From: an uncultured Saccharospirillaceae bacterium
GTDB taxonomy: Bacteria > Pseudomonadota > Gammaproteobacteria > Pseudomonadales > Oceanobacteraceae
Direction of reading: 5' to 3'
DNA length: 64,000 nucleotides
Assembly (NCBI GenBank): GCA_947503895.1
Contig: CANNFT010000012.1
Span: 124,001-188,000, forward strand
Position numbers and translations under genes: made by a program. The notes below the pieces were generated by a model. That model did not search any database. It saw only the letters and a program-made list of their open reading frames with translations, and was not told the origin of the DNA. Each line of letters starts with the position of its first letter. Position 1 is the stretch's first letter. Below, in pieces: positions 50,791-60,193 of this stretch.

Positions 50791-53587
50791 TCCACTTAAA
50801 AAGAAACTAAATACGTTAATCGTGTTAGCTGCTGTCGGGTGGCTGTTTTGTTTTCAATGGGCCCAAGCGGCGGACCCAAGTCTTGATTGGAAAACATTTG
50901 AAACTGATCACTTCGAGATTCATTACCCCAGCACGTTAGAACACCTTGTGCAAACGGTGGCGTATGAGTCGGAACAAGCGCATACACGACTTGTTCCGTA
51001 TTTAAATTGGACACCGAAGCGTAAAACGCAAGTGGTCATGAGTGATGACTTCGACCCATCGAATGGATCTGCGACCCCAATACCCAATAACACCATGATG
51101 TTAATCATGCAGCCACCGACGGATGGCGAACTGGCTGATTACGATAGCTGGTTGCGCTTACTGATCACACATGAATATGCGCATATTCTTCATATTGATA
51201 AGGCGTTGGGCATTCCGTCAGGACTCCGCAATGTATTTGGGCGTTTCTTATTGTTTTTCCCAAATCTATTGCACCCAAACTGGTTTCAAGAGGGTTTTGC
51301 AACGTTTGTTGAAACCGACCAAGAAAAAGGAATTGGTCGAGGTCAGTCTGATGTTTTTCAGATGATGATGAGACAAGAAACCATTCACGGTTACAAAACG
51401 TTAGGGCAAGTCAATACTATCGGCGGACATGAGTGGCCATTTAATCATGCATATTTGTATGGTGTGCATTTTATGCAGTTTATGGAAGATGTGTACGGAA
51501 AGGGATCGGTACAAAAACTGATTCGTTATTACAGTGACAATATCCTTCCGTTTCGGGTGGATTCGAATCCTCGTTCAGTGACGGGGAAATCACTTTCTTT
51601 ATTGTGGCCAGAATTTGAACGCTATTTACAAGGGCGCTATGAACCACAAATTACGAGGATAAGCAGTCAAACACCCACATCCACACAGTTGCTAGTCGAA
51701 GATGGCTTAATGTATGGCTCGCCAAGAAAAGCGCCTGACGGTGCCATTTGGTTTAGTGGGCGTGATGGGTATTCGGGCCCCATGTTATATCGAAGCTTGA
51801 ATGGTAAAACGGAAGCTGTTGTGCGCCTCAACTCGCAAGCCAATATTTCGATTAGTGCCAGCGGCGACGTTGTATTAAGTCAATTAGAGTATTGTGATCG
51901 CCATAGACTTTATTACGATTTATATAAGCTACAAGATGATCAGCTGGTTCGATTAACGACTTGCGGACGCTATCGACAGGTCGAATGGACGGCAGAAAAT
52001 GAACTGATTGCCTTGCGATTTGAAGGGGCCATTCCATCACTCGTTTTACTGAATGCTGAAGGACAGGAAAAAAACATCATTTGGACCGGCCGGCAAGGTG
52101 ATGTGGTCGGCAGTTTTGCGATTGGCGAGCAATCACAGCTGGTGGCATCCATCAAATTTGACCAAACCAGTTGGGATTTATATCAGCTCAAAGCACAGCA
52201 GTGGGATGCCATTACTAGAGATGCCGAAATCCAAATGTCACCACGCATTTATGGCGATCAACTTTACTTTGTTGAAGCTAATAAAGGCCAGTTAGATGTA
52301 TATACGCTACCCATGGCGGGAGGTGCTAAACGTCGATTGACCAATTTAATGACCGGGGCATCTGAGGTAGAAGTGATTTCCGACCAGCAATTGGTGATCT
52401 CTGAATATACGCATGAAGGCTATCGCATATCATCTGTTGAGATACCGGCAGGCATTAATAAAAGAAAATTTGCCAACCAACCTGCGCAAGCTTTTCGAGG
52501 GATGGAGCCTGTCGTAGGCACTACTCAGTCGTATTCACCCGTATCAACCTTACTGCCTACTTTTTGGCTGCCTGCATTTTCAAGTGGCGACATCAATAGT
52601 TTTGGCGCTTACACACAAGGGAATGATGCCGTTGGTTTTCATGCGTATACCGCGCAAATTCAATACGCTCCTGACTATGAAGATGTTTTGACCCAGATTA
52701 ATTATGCCTATGCGGGCTCGTTATTATTAAGCTACAACAAGTTTTTAACTAAGCTAGATGTGATCGGGGGAGAACAATTCGACATTGCTAAGGAGCAGGA
52801 AGATATTTCTGTGGCCTACTTACAGCCATTTGTCAGTATGAGTGAGCGGGTTTATGGGTTTGCCGGTGCGATTAAATCCAATACGCGCGTTATTGCAGCG
52901 AAAGATGAAAATATTAACATTGTCGGAAACACTTCTTGGACGGAAGATTGGTATGTCGGAGGGTTAATCTATGACTCACTGAGTTCCGATGTTTTTCAGG
53001 GTGATTTCAGTCGAGGGTTAATGTCGCAATTCAACGTAGAAACCGCGAGTCTTGGTACAAATGAAATAGAGGATGGAGAAGTTTATTTATTGGATACTCG
53101 TCTGCATTTACCGGTATTTGACACGCATGTACTTTCTCAGCGACTCGTAGTCGGTTTGGGTGAGCAGAGTAATTCCGATTTTGAACTGGGGGGCGCAATG
53201 GCAGATAGCTATATTGGCCCGTCCATACAATTGAATAAGCGGAATTTTGCATTGCGTGGTTATCCAGAAGGTGAAGCAGAGCTGTCTAATGATCAGATGG
53301 CCATCTATTCTCTGGAGTATCGCTTGCCATTCACGTGGAAAGATAACTCAATCATGGTGCCGCCGTTAGGGTTTCAAGGCTGGTCGAGTCGACTCTTCAT
53401 TGATTCGGGTGCGGTATGGGTGGAAGGCGAACGTCCTGAAAAAGCTTATACAGGTTTGGGTGGTGAGATTATTATGGATACAACAGCATTTTACTTCTTG
53501 CCCTTCCGCTTGAGGTTGGGAGTCGCACAAGGGTTAGAAGAGATCGGCGAGTTAACTGGCTATATTCAGGCTGGCGGGGCATTTTAA
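50783..53587 (+). CDS. Fused metallopeptidase / beta-propeller / outer-membrane barrel protein
   Basis: 934 residues from ATG 50783 (GAGGGAAGAGCAAA upstream). A signal peptide ends near residue 30. Residues ~35-270 form a gluzincin-type peptidase: HEYAH at 130-134 and a Glu in NWFQEG at about 170. Residues ~290-570 show TolB/WD40-like repeats (IWFSGRDGYSGPMLYR, LYFVEANKGQLDVYTL). Residues ~600-934 are beta-rich, with ALRGYPEG and IYSLEYRLPF, the Omp85/surface-antigen pattern, and end in a Phe (GGAF). It is probably an outer-membrane protein with the protease and propeller on one side. The substrate is unknown. Confidence 0.8.
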   Translation: MRNPLKKKLNTLIVLAAVGWLFCFQWAQAADPSLDWKTFETDHFEIHYPSTLEHLVQTVAYESEQAHTRLVPYLNWTPKRKTQVVMSDDFDPSNGSATPIPNNTMMLIMQPPTDGELADYDSWLRLLITHEYAHILHIDKALGIPSGLRNVFGRFLLFFPNLLHPNWFQEGFATFVETDQEKGIGRGQSDVFQMMMRQETIHGYKTLGQVNTIGGHEWPFNHAYLYGVHFMQFMEDVYGKGSVQKLIRYYSDNILPFRVDSNPRSVTGKSLSLLWPEFERYLQGRYEPQITRISSQTPTSTQLLVEDGLMYGSPRKAPDGAIWFSGRDGYSGPMLYRSLNGKTEAVVRLNSQANISISASGDVVLSQLEYCDRHRLYYDLYKLQDDQLVRLTTCGRYRQVEWTAENELIALRFEGAIPSLVLLNAEGQEKNIIWTGRQGDVVGSFAIGEQSQLVASIKFDQTSWDLYQLKAQQWDAITRDAEIQMSPRIYGDQLYFVEANKGQLDVYTLPMAGGAKRRLTNLMTGASEVEVISDQQLVISEYTHEGYRISSVEIPAGINKRKFANQPAQAFRGMEPVVGTTQSYSPVSTLLPTFWLPAFSSGDINSFGAYTQGNDAVGFHAYTAQIQYAPDYEDVLTQINYAYAGSLLLSYNKFLTKLDVIGGEQFDIAKEQEDISVAYLQPFVSMSERVYGFAGAIKSNTRVIAAKDENINIVGNTSWTEDWYVGGLIYDSLSSDVFQGDFSRGLMSQFNVETASLGTNEIEDGEVYLLDTRLHLPVFDTHVLSQRLVVGLGEQSNSDFELGGAMADSYIGPSIQLNKRNFALRGYPEGEAELSNDQMAIYSLEYRLPFTWKDNSIMVPPLGFQGWSSRLFIDSGAVWVEGERPEKAYTGLGGEIIMDTTAFYFLPFRLRLGVAQGLEEIGELTGYIQAGGAF

Positions 53588-53671
53588 GGCCATGAATAAT
53601 GCTTTATTCAGCTTGAATAATTTAAAAGAGAACGAATTCATTCACCGGAAATTACAACAAGGAATATCACT

Positions 53672-54241
53672 ATGATTATAAATAAATGCATGCAGGCCTT
53701 CGTCATTGTATTCGTGGCTTTTTTAGCAGGTTGCGCGGTTAAGCCACAGGTATTGAAAGTCGAACCCGAACTCGTTTTTCCTGCATTAAAAGGTGTGGCG
53801 GTACCCGTTAAGCTGTTTGTTGAAGATAACCGGTCTAATGATGAAATTCTTGGCTATCGTAATGCAAAAAAAGAGGGGCCTATTACATTGGTGGGTTCAT
53901 TACCAAAGGCGCTGGGGGAAAGAATTCAATCTGCAATGAGTGTGCAGGGTATTAAAGTCGTCAATGCTCCTGATGCAGCAAAAGTGACGCTGAAAATAGA
54001 GCGTTTAGATTATTCTTCTCCGGATGAAAGCTGGGTGAGCCATATCGAAATGCATGCTGCAGTACAGATTATTGTAGAGCGAGGCAACGCAACAATGAAA
54101 AAACGTTTTGCTGCAAACCGCGCTCGCGATGTTGCGACTGCGCCTAGTGAAGAGTTCAATCAAGAATATTTAAATGGTATTTTGTCAGAATTACTAAACG
54201 AAGCATTTAATGATCGAGAAATTGCAGTCTTTTTGAAGTAA
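53672..54241 (+). CDS. YajG-family lipoprotein
   Basis: 189 residues. The signal ends in FLAGCAVKP, a clear lipobox. The mature part (VPVKLFVEDNRSNDEILGYR, ALGERIQSAMSVQGI, and an LNEAFND end) matches YajG-like lipoproteins, found near peptidoglycan-recycling genes. ATG 53672 after ACAAGGAATATCACT. Function unknown; probably anchored in the outer membrane. Confidence 0.8.
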   Translation: MIINKCMQAFVIVFVAFLAGCAVKPQVLKVEPELVFPALKGVAVPVKLFVEDNRSNDEILGYRNAKKEGPITLVGSLPKALGERIQSAMSVQGIKVVNAPDAAKVTLKIERLDYSSPDESWVSHIEMHAAVQIIVERGNATMKKRFAANRARDVATAPSEEFNQEYLNGILSELLNEAFNDREIAVFLK

Positions 54242-54298
54242 ACATCATCCCACCAAAACCGATGTTAGCAGCCGATTACGTTGACGGTTGCTAACAGA

Positions 54299-54613
54299 AT
54301 GAATTCAATGATGATAAATGAAGATCGATTTAAGTCATTAGCAATTTTCTTGTTGGCCATCTTGCTTCCGGGGCTGTTTGTTGTTCTCGGTATTCAGACC
54401 GGGTATTGGCTCGGCATTCTCGGGTCTGCCACTTGGTTTGCGAAAGGCTGTCTATTTTTTTCGGTCGCCATTGGAGCCTATTGTTTTAGCAAGATTAAAT
54501 TACCTTTCCGTTATTTTAATCTTTTGTGCTGGGCGCTCTATCTTGGGTATGCGATTACTTCCGCGTTTATTGTTGGAATATGGGTGGCCTGCTCCAATGG
54601 TGATTGCTTGTAG
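54299..54613 (+). CDS. Small membrane protein of unknown function
   Basis: About 104 residues from ATG 54299 (other ATGs follow). Three hydrophobic segments (LAIFLLAILLPGLFVVLGI, CLFFSVAIGAYCF, ALYLGYAITSAFIVGIWVA). No family recognised. It lies 58 bp after the YajG-like gene on the same strand and could be co-transcribed with it. The following 289 bp to the TetR gene have no gene. Confidence 0.5.
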   Translation: MNSMMINEDRFKSLAIFLLAILLPGLFVVLGIQTGYWLGILGSATWFAKGCLFFSVAIGAYCFSKIKLPFRYFNLLCWALYLGYAITSAFIVGIWVACSNGDCL

Positions 54614-54902
54614 AGCGTCTCGGGTTCTTACTGCCTATAGAGTAGTGTAGGAAGGCAGTTTTAATCTGGTTACTATTTGTTATAGTTTCCATTTTTCTCC
54701 TTAATCGAGCGCTCACCGAGCAGGCGCTTTGACACACGTAAAAAGGGCATCTCTATTCGTCCACTTTATCGAGATGTCCTAAACTATCATCTGCATTTTC
54801 TTTCTGTATTATTACTTTAAGTTATAAGCATTTTCTTGGGTTACTTTAGCCGTTACAAAAGTCATTTGACTCTTAGTATGCTCGAAGTTAACATGCGTAA
54901 AC

Positions 54903-55481
54903 ATGACATCGACTAAAGACACCATATTGGCATGCGCGCGCGATCAGTTCTTAAGCGAAGGCTACAAGGGCTTATCCATGCGAAAGATCGCCATCAAAGC
55001 GGGCATTAGCGCGACGGCTATTTATCGGCACTATGACAATAAAGAAGAGCTATTCCATCATGTGGTTAAAAAAGGATTTGCCACTTATACGCAGTATCTA
55101 AGGCCCGCTCAAAATGAAGCGACAGCTGAGCTAAGGCTCACCAAAACCCTGAGCAATGCATTGGACTTTGTGCTGGATCATCCACGTTATTTTGAGCTCA
55201 TTTTTGTTAAGTCTGACACGAAAGATGAGCTGGCGCGGCATGATGACTTAAGAGAAGATTCTAAGATATCCTTCGATTTTTACACCGTAAGGCTGCAAGA
55301 ATGCATGGATGAGGGGTATTTGAAGAAAGACAATCCGGGAGAAGTGGCGGCGCTATTATTGTCGGCTTTTATCGGTTTTTTCTCGCTGTATATCTCAGGA
55401 TTATTGCCGAGAACCAAAACGGAAATCAAAGCATTATATTGGCGTAGTGTTCATCGCATTTTAGATGGACTTGCCAGGTAA
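54903..55481 (+). CDS. TetR family transcriptional regulator
   Basis: 192 residues. The N-terminal HTH is clear: ILACARDQFLSEGYKGLSM, KIAIKAGISATAIYRHYDNK, EELFHHVVKKGF (about residues 6-60). The C-terminal ligand domain is not assignable. It may regulate the tautomerase and membrane genes downstream. ATG 54903 without a clear ribosome binding site. No palindromic operator was identified. Confidence 0.9.
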   Translation: MTSTKDTILACARDQFLSEGYKGLSMRKIAIKAGISATAIYRHYDNKEELFHHVVKKGFATYTQYLRPAQNEATAELRLTKTLSNALDFVLDHPRYFELIFVKSDTKDELARHDDLREDSKISFDFYTVRLQECMDEGYLKKDNPGEVAALLLSAFIGFFSLYISGLLPRTKTEIKALYWRSVHRILDGLAR

Positions 55482-55678
55482 GCATAAAAAGGCTTCTAAA
55501 TACTGACGTGGCAAAATATGCCATGGAGGATAGGAGCATTTTTCATCCTTCGTAGTTTACAGTAGTTAACTGATTGGCTTAGCTGCAAAAATAGAGGTTG
55601 TGATACTTTTTTTTGTCGCTATAGGTTAACAAGTGTTAATGCGTGGGTTTAATATACACATACAAATAGGAATACATT

Positions 55679-55891
55679 ATGCCAGTGATTACATACCAAA
55701 CGGTTGAAGGTTCTCTTTCCGATGACCAAAAGTCTCAATTGACGACTGCTATCACGCAGGCCGTCGAAGATGTTTTAGGTGAAGCCATCAAGAAAAATGC
55801 TTGGGTTATCATTAATGAGTGCCCCGATGGAAACATGGCCATTGGTGGACGTACGATTACCGCAGAAGCATTGAAGAAATTAATGAAATAA
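55679..55891 (+). CDS. 4-oxalocrotonate tautomerase family enzyme
   Basis: 70 residues. Met is followed by Pro (MPVITYQTVEGSLS), the catalytic N-terminal Pro of the tautomerase superfamily, and the sequence contains the family EDVLGEAIKKNAWVIINE. It interconverts enol and keto forms of an unknown substrate. ATG 55679 after AGGAATACATT. The following gene starts 19 bp beyond the stop behind GGAGG. Confidence 0.88.
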   Translation: MPVITYQTVEGSLSDDQKSQLTTAITQAVEDVLGEAIKKNAWVIINECPDGNMAIGGRTITAEALKKLMK

Positions 55892-55909
55892 AAAACAGGA
55901 GGTCATCAA

Positions 55910-56353
55910 ATGAATATGTTAGATGATTTATTTGTCGTATTGCTGGTACTGAATGCCATATGGTTTGCTATGGGGTTCAATGTTTTTTCCCTTCGAAATA
56001 AAATATTCGCGAAGCTGGTTGTGCCTAGAGCGCAAAGAGATACGCCGGTATTCGAAATTTTAGCGGAATCAGGACGTTTCTTAGGTGGATTTAATTTTGC
56101 TTTTGCATTACTCAGTGTACTCATGCTGTTAAACCTCGGCGTTTTTCCAAACGATGATCAGCGTATTATTTTACTCAGTGTCATTGCGGTCGCACATGGT
56201 ACCCAGTTCATTTTCAATGTGCCGGTCGCATTGCAAAATCGAAAAGGGGCAGGGGTGTGGCAAGTTTTAAAGGGCGTGATGCTGTTTATTTTCGTGACAG
56301 ACTTCATCATGATGGCATTAAATGCATTGCTGGCCATAGGGTATGCTCTGTAA
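55910..56353 (+). CDS. Four-helix membrane protein of unknown function
   Basis: 147 residues, four hydrophobic segments near 6-26, 61-80, 86-110 and 125-145. ATG 55910 follows ACAGGAGGTCATCAA, a strong ribosome binding site. It is co-transcribed with the tautomerase. It resembles DoxX-like or uncharacterised small membrane proteins in layout only; no motif fixes the function. Confidence 0.65.
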   Translation: MNMLDDLFVVLLVLNAIWFAMGFNVFSLRNKIFAKLVVPRAQRDTPVFEILAESGRFLGGFNFAFALLSVLMLLNLGVFPNDDQRIILLSVIAVAHGTQFIFNVPVALQNRKGAGVWQVLKGVMLFIFVTDFIMMALNALLAIGYAL

Positions 56354-56654
56354 AGACTCCTAATGCGGTGGTTTAAATATTGCAATCAGCGACCCAGGGT
56401 AGTCTGATGATTATTGAGTACAATTTACTTTTTGATTCTGTTGGAATCGGTTATAGCGAGTCGATGACAGACTTCAAGTGTAAGATAAGCCTATCTATAT
56501 AATATTGAACAGTTATTAGAGGTTCCTTATTTATAGAGCAGTTGGCCGTCAGTAGAGCGAAATTTTGATTAATTTAAAATGAAGCATGCATCATTTTGAG
56601 TTAAGCAATTTCGCGATACTGTTTGTGAAGTGCCCAGAATCTGATCGAAACCTA
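56354..56654. other. Non-coding gap
   Basis: 301 bp between convergent genes. It holds AAAATGA with TCATTTT around GCATGC (near 56576-56597), which could be a weak terminator. No gene seen. Confidence 0.5.
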
Positions 56655-57800
56655 TCATCCCGGAATAGGGAATTTCATCTCATGCGGGTTGTGATACAGC
56701 GCAAAACCAAACCTTAATCTTTCTTTTCTGTAGTCCGTTTTCACACCCTGCATATCTAACGTATCCGCTAACCTATTCGCTTTTTCATGCGTCTGCATGT
56801 CGAATGCATAAAAATGCCCGTGCTGACTTAAGTCGTGATGTATAAGGTTGTCTCTATTTAATTGAATGTGGTTTTGAGTATCTAGATGTTCTAAAAAAGC
56901 CTGTTGTACCGCCTGAACATGTTTATGAATTTTATGAACGGTAATATTCTCTTCATCAAACTTATCTAACACCGCTAATAACCGATATAGAGCACTGTAA
57001 TCCATTGTGGAGCCAGCAAAGCGCATTCCATCTTCCGAATAGCCAATCAATTCGGACTGTTCGCTGCTCAGATCATCAAATTTTGCAAACCAGCCTGTAT
57101 TCAGTGGGCGTAATGCACAGTCTTTAGGCACACTCATAAAACAACAGCCTTCACCGCCTTGAGCGTATTTATAGCTGCCTGCTAAATAGAATACTTTGTT
57201 TTGAATGCGGCTTAAGTTAGTGGGTACTGCCATAAATCCGTGATATCCATCTACGACTTTAATAGGCGCTTCAGGCAATGACTCAATCAGCTCGTCTAAA
57301 TTATCAATGGCCACTCCCGAATTAAACGCTACCTGACTAAAAAATATAAAATCAGCACTTTGGCAAGCTTCACTAAATCGTTCATTAAAGGTATCAAATG
57401 GCGCTCGTGGCACTTTTACGAGGTCCACACCACTCATTTCGCTATAGCGTTTGCATTGTCGGTCAAAGCTGTAAAACTCACTGTCAGTCGTTACAATTTT
57501 CTGAGGGTAGTTAATGTCTAGGCACGATAATAAACGAGCTACAAACTCATGAGTATTAGGTGCGAATACTATTTGGGCCGGATGATCTAAATTTAAGGTA
57601 TTGGCAATGAGTTTCTGGGTGCGTGGAATTTTTTCAGAAAAAATTATATTCCATTTATCATCTACAAATTTAGCCGAATCGTCCCAATACTGGATGTGCG
57701 CAGCGCGAGTGACATCAGGCCAGTAATGATGACTGTGGCAAGCAAAATGCCACTCATTTTTATGTTCGCTTAGAAAACGGCTATACAGATCCTGGTACAT
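56655..57800 (-). CDS. Kynureninase-like class V aminotransferase
   Basis: 381 residues. A PLP fold: the Schiff-base Lys is expected in AGSYKYAQGGEG, and the substrate segment VVDGYHGFMAVP carries the Asp that holds the pyridine ring. It resembles kynureninase but is shorter and lacks a clear match over the whole length, so the class V aminotransferase/kynureninase-like call is safer. It starts directly after the tryptophan dioxygenase stop (TAA then ATG), so the two are coupled and probably act in tryptophan breakdown. Confidence 0.8.
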   Translation of the reverse strand: MYQDLYSRFLSEHKNEWHFACHSHHYWPDVTRAAHIQYWDDSAKFVDDKWNIIFSEKIPRTQKLIANTLNLDHPAQIVFAPNTHEFVARLLSCLDINYPQKIVTTDSEFYSFDRQCKRYSEMSGVDLVKVPRAPFDTFNERFSEACQSADFIFFSQVAFNSGVAIDNLDELIESLPEAPIKVVDGYHGFMAVPTNLSRIQNKVFYLAGSYKYAQGGEGCCFMSVPKDCALRPLNTGWFAKFDDLSSEQSELIGYSEDGMRFAGSTMDYSALYRLLAVLDKFDEENITVHKIHKHVQAVQQAFLEHLDTQNHIQLNRDNLIHHDLSQHGHFYAFDMQTHEKANRLADTLDMQGVKTDYRKERLRFGFALYHNPHEMKFPIPG

Positions 57801-58904
57801 TTAAGCCTCCTTCTGTGAGTCTGAGAAAAAGTATCCCAAGTTTCTTTTAATGCGGGCTGGTAGTTCTGGTAAGGCAGATTTGGGTATTAAAAACGTAGCA
57901 ATATCAAATAGATCTTTAAAAATTCGATTGGCTTCCACGGTTGCTTTTAAATATTCATGTCCAGAACTCCCCCCAGTGCCGATTTTGCTGCCGACCATGC
58001 GCTGTACCATGACTGCATGACGATAGCGCCAAATGCTGATGAGTTCATCCAGTTCGGTTAATTGTGATAGAAACTGGTAGGGTAAATTAAAAACCGGTTC
58101 TTCTTGATAAAGACTGATAAAGAGGGCGCTTAACGTTGCTTTGTGTGTCAGACGAAATTGCCGATTTTTACTGGCTTCTTTAAATAATTTTTCGTCAAAG
58201 AGTGCTTCAAAGTTTTTACGCGTTGATGTCAGTTCTTTTAGTTGCTGTGATTTTTCATCTTCGGTCAAATAGTGGTTGGCTTTTATGATGTCGGCGTCTG
58301 AGTCTAACATCTCGTGAGTGGCCGATTGATAGAGTTTCCAGAATTTGAAATCTTCAAACTCTAGGAATGGCATTCGTGCAAGCCAGTTTTCTACATAATC
58401 AAAGAGGCTAGGTTGGTCCTCTAGTGCTTTTAACGTCTTTTGATGTTCGGTGGATAGCCGTTGGTAAAAGCTCTCTTGATCAAAGGCGAGTCGTTGGTGT
58501 TTCTTTAGCCCTAAACTGGCCTCAATTAACTTAAATTGTATACTCTGTCCACCCGATGCTGGGACTAAAAAATTCCTAAATTGTAAAAAATCCTGTGGTG
58601 TCATAGTTTCCATGATCTGAATTTGATCATTGATTAACGCTTGAATTTTATTCACTCGCTTCATTCGATGTACCACAATGGTGAGCTGCTCATCTTTCAC
58701 TTGATCTTGTGAAAAAATCGACATAATACTCCCTAGCTCATGCAGTATTTGTTTGAACCAAAGCTCATAAGCTTGATGTACAACAATAAATAAGGTTTCG
58801 TCGTGGGCGGGTTCACCATACTGCGGGCTTACAGGTTGCTGAGCGCCGAGTAGTTTATCTAGCTGAAGGTAATCACCGTAGTAACAAGGGGCAATGGGTT
58901 TCAT
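57801..58904 (-). CDS. kynA: Tryptophan 2,3-dioxygenase
   Basis: 367 residues. Heme enzyme that opens the indole ring to N-formylkynurenine. Seen: LFIVVHQAYELWFKQIL with the active-site His, and RYRHAVMVQRMVGSKIGTGG with the proximal His, plus SGHEYLKATVEANRIFKDL. ATG 58904. No kynurenine formamidase gene is nearby, so that step must be elsewhere or non-enzymatic. Confidence 0.95.
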   Translation of the reverse strand: MKPIAPCYYGDYLQLDKLLGAQQPVSPQYGEPAHDETLFIVVHQAYELWFKQILHELGSIMSIFSQDQVKDEQLTIVVHRMKRVNKIQALINDQIQIMETMTPQDFLQFRNFLVPASGGQSIQFKLIEASLGLKKHQRLAFDQESFYQRLSTEHQKTLKALEDQPSLFDYVENWLARMPFLEFEDFKFWKLYQSATHEMLDSDADIIKANHYLTEDEKSQQLKELTSTRKNFEALFDEKLFKEASKNRQFRLTHKATLSALFISLYQEEPVFNLPYQFLSQLTELDELISIWRYRHAVMVQRMVGSKIGTGGSSGHEYLKATVEANRIFKDLFDIATFLIPKSALPELPARIKRNLGYFFSDSQKEA

Positions 58905-59243
58905 TGTAATCCTAATTTTCTTCTTATTTTAGTCAGCCTGTCTTGGGCAGGCACAAAATGGATGGTTGCCCTTTAATCTAACGAAAATTTTCTAAAGCTT
59001 CTACTGTCTATTCCTGTATTTTAAGGTAGAAATTTCGAATGAGTTTTAGGGGGGGAAGGACGACGCGGATTTAGAAAATCTAAAAAGTCGTTCTACTTAT
59101 TAGTTGAATTCGTAGATCTAGGCTTTCAAGTATTGTGCATAAGCATGAAGGGCGGGCGCTAAGGGTATGAATTGGACGCTTGAGGCGAATGGTATGGTTT
59201 GGTATCCAAGTACCACAAGGAGCATTTTAACTGGATAGGATAG
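58905..59243. promoter_or_regulatory. Region upstream of tryptophan dioxygenase
   Basis: About 340 bp without a gene, between the divergent dioxygenase promoter side and the terminator of the lipoprotein gene. A GCCTGTCTTGGGCAGGC inverted repeat lies near 58937-58953 and may be an operator or hairpin. I see nothing else clear. Confidence 0.4.
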
Positions 59244-59267
59244 AAAAAAGCCGCTCGTTGAGCGGCC
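59244..59267 (-). terminator. Terminator of the orphan lipoprotein gene
   Basis: On the minus strand GCCGCTC, loop AAC, GAGCGGC and then six T (plus-strand 59250-59266 with A run at 59244-59249). Confidence 0.85.
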
Positions 59268-59287
59268 ATGACTGATGAGTGCGAATC

Positions 59288-59956
59288 TTATTCCCAGCCG
59301 AACGTCACATTGACGTCAGTGCATGATTCAACTTGCTCCTCAATTGGGGTGTTAGAACCAGAAAGAAATAATTGATTGGTCGCTGATGCTGGGTAAGTGA
59401 GAAAGTCAGAGCACTCAGCACTTTGCCCTGTACCCACGACAATCGTGGCACCTTTTTTCAATTTGCACTTCGTCATTTTGTCCAGCGGCGTCCATTGATA
59501 ACAGATGGCGTAGTTCTTACGGTACTTCGACACGGCACCGACAGGCATTCTGGCTGACCACCAATTACCGAGGCGACTATTAGGGTTGGTGCTATTCCAC
59601 AAACGATAAACCCAAATATCATCCGCTGTAACTTTAAAGGACGCGGCTTCGCATAACCCTCCTTTACCGGGTTGGCCTAAGCTTTCATCCACTAATGGCG
59701 CATCGAAGGTAGGCTTTAGCCCTTTAGGTGCATTAATCTGACCTTTACAAGTACTTGCCAGTACTGGCGTTTGCTGTTTTTTGTCGTATTCATTACGCAG
59801 TCGAACACGTTCTTCATGGCTTGAGAAGTCATCACGCTGATGGTTTGAATATTGTGATCCAGTCGTACAAGCCGCCATAAGCGTGGCGATGATGCTGCCC
59901 ATCATGAAGCTCACGACAGTTCGCTTACCATTGGAGATGTTCGGTGTACGATTCAT
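59288..59956 (-). CDS. Cysteine-containing lipoprotein of unknown function
   Basis: 222 residues from ATG 59956, behind AAGGATAATAATTTT; a longer frame to 60109 is unlikely. The signal ends in TLMAACTTGS, a usable lipobox. The mature part has several Cys (STCKGQI, GLCEAASF, YAICYQW, TKCKLKK, AECSDFL, VESCTDV), which suggests disulfides, and a conserved-looking DIWVYRLWNSTNPNSRLGNWW segment. No family recognised. Divergent from creB, 240 bp away. Confidence 0.55.
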   Translation of the reverse strand: MNRTPNISNGKRTVVSFMMGSIIATLMAACTTGSQYSNHQRDDFSSHEERVRLRNEYDKKQQTPVLASTCKGQINAPKGLKPTFDAPLVDESLGQPGKGGLCEAASFKVTADDIWVYRLWNSTNPNSRLGNWWSARMPVGAVSKYRKNYAICYQWTPLDKMTKCKLKKGATIVVGTGQSAECSDFLTYPASATNQLFLSGSNTPIEEQVESCTDVNVTFGWE

Positions 59957-60193
59957 AAAATTATTATCCTTATATGTTGACAGTATTTGGGTACAAATTT
60001 GGGGTATTGTACTCAAGCTTGACTTCTTTTGGACAGGATTTGTTTTGATGCTGGCATTCTGAGCAATAATTGATAGGTTTGCTTCTCTGCAATGTTCATT
60101 TACCGCCACTTAGCGCTATTATTGCGAGTATTAAAATGTACGCATTGATAACAGTGCAGGTCAAAACACAGATGGACGAATCAGGCAGGTAGC

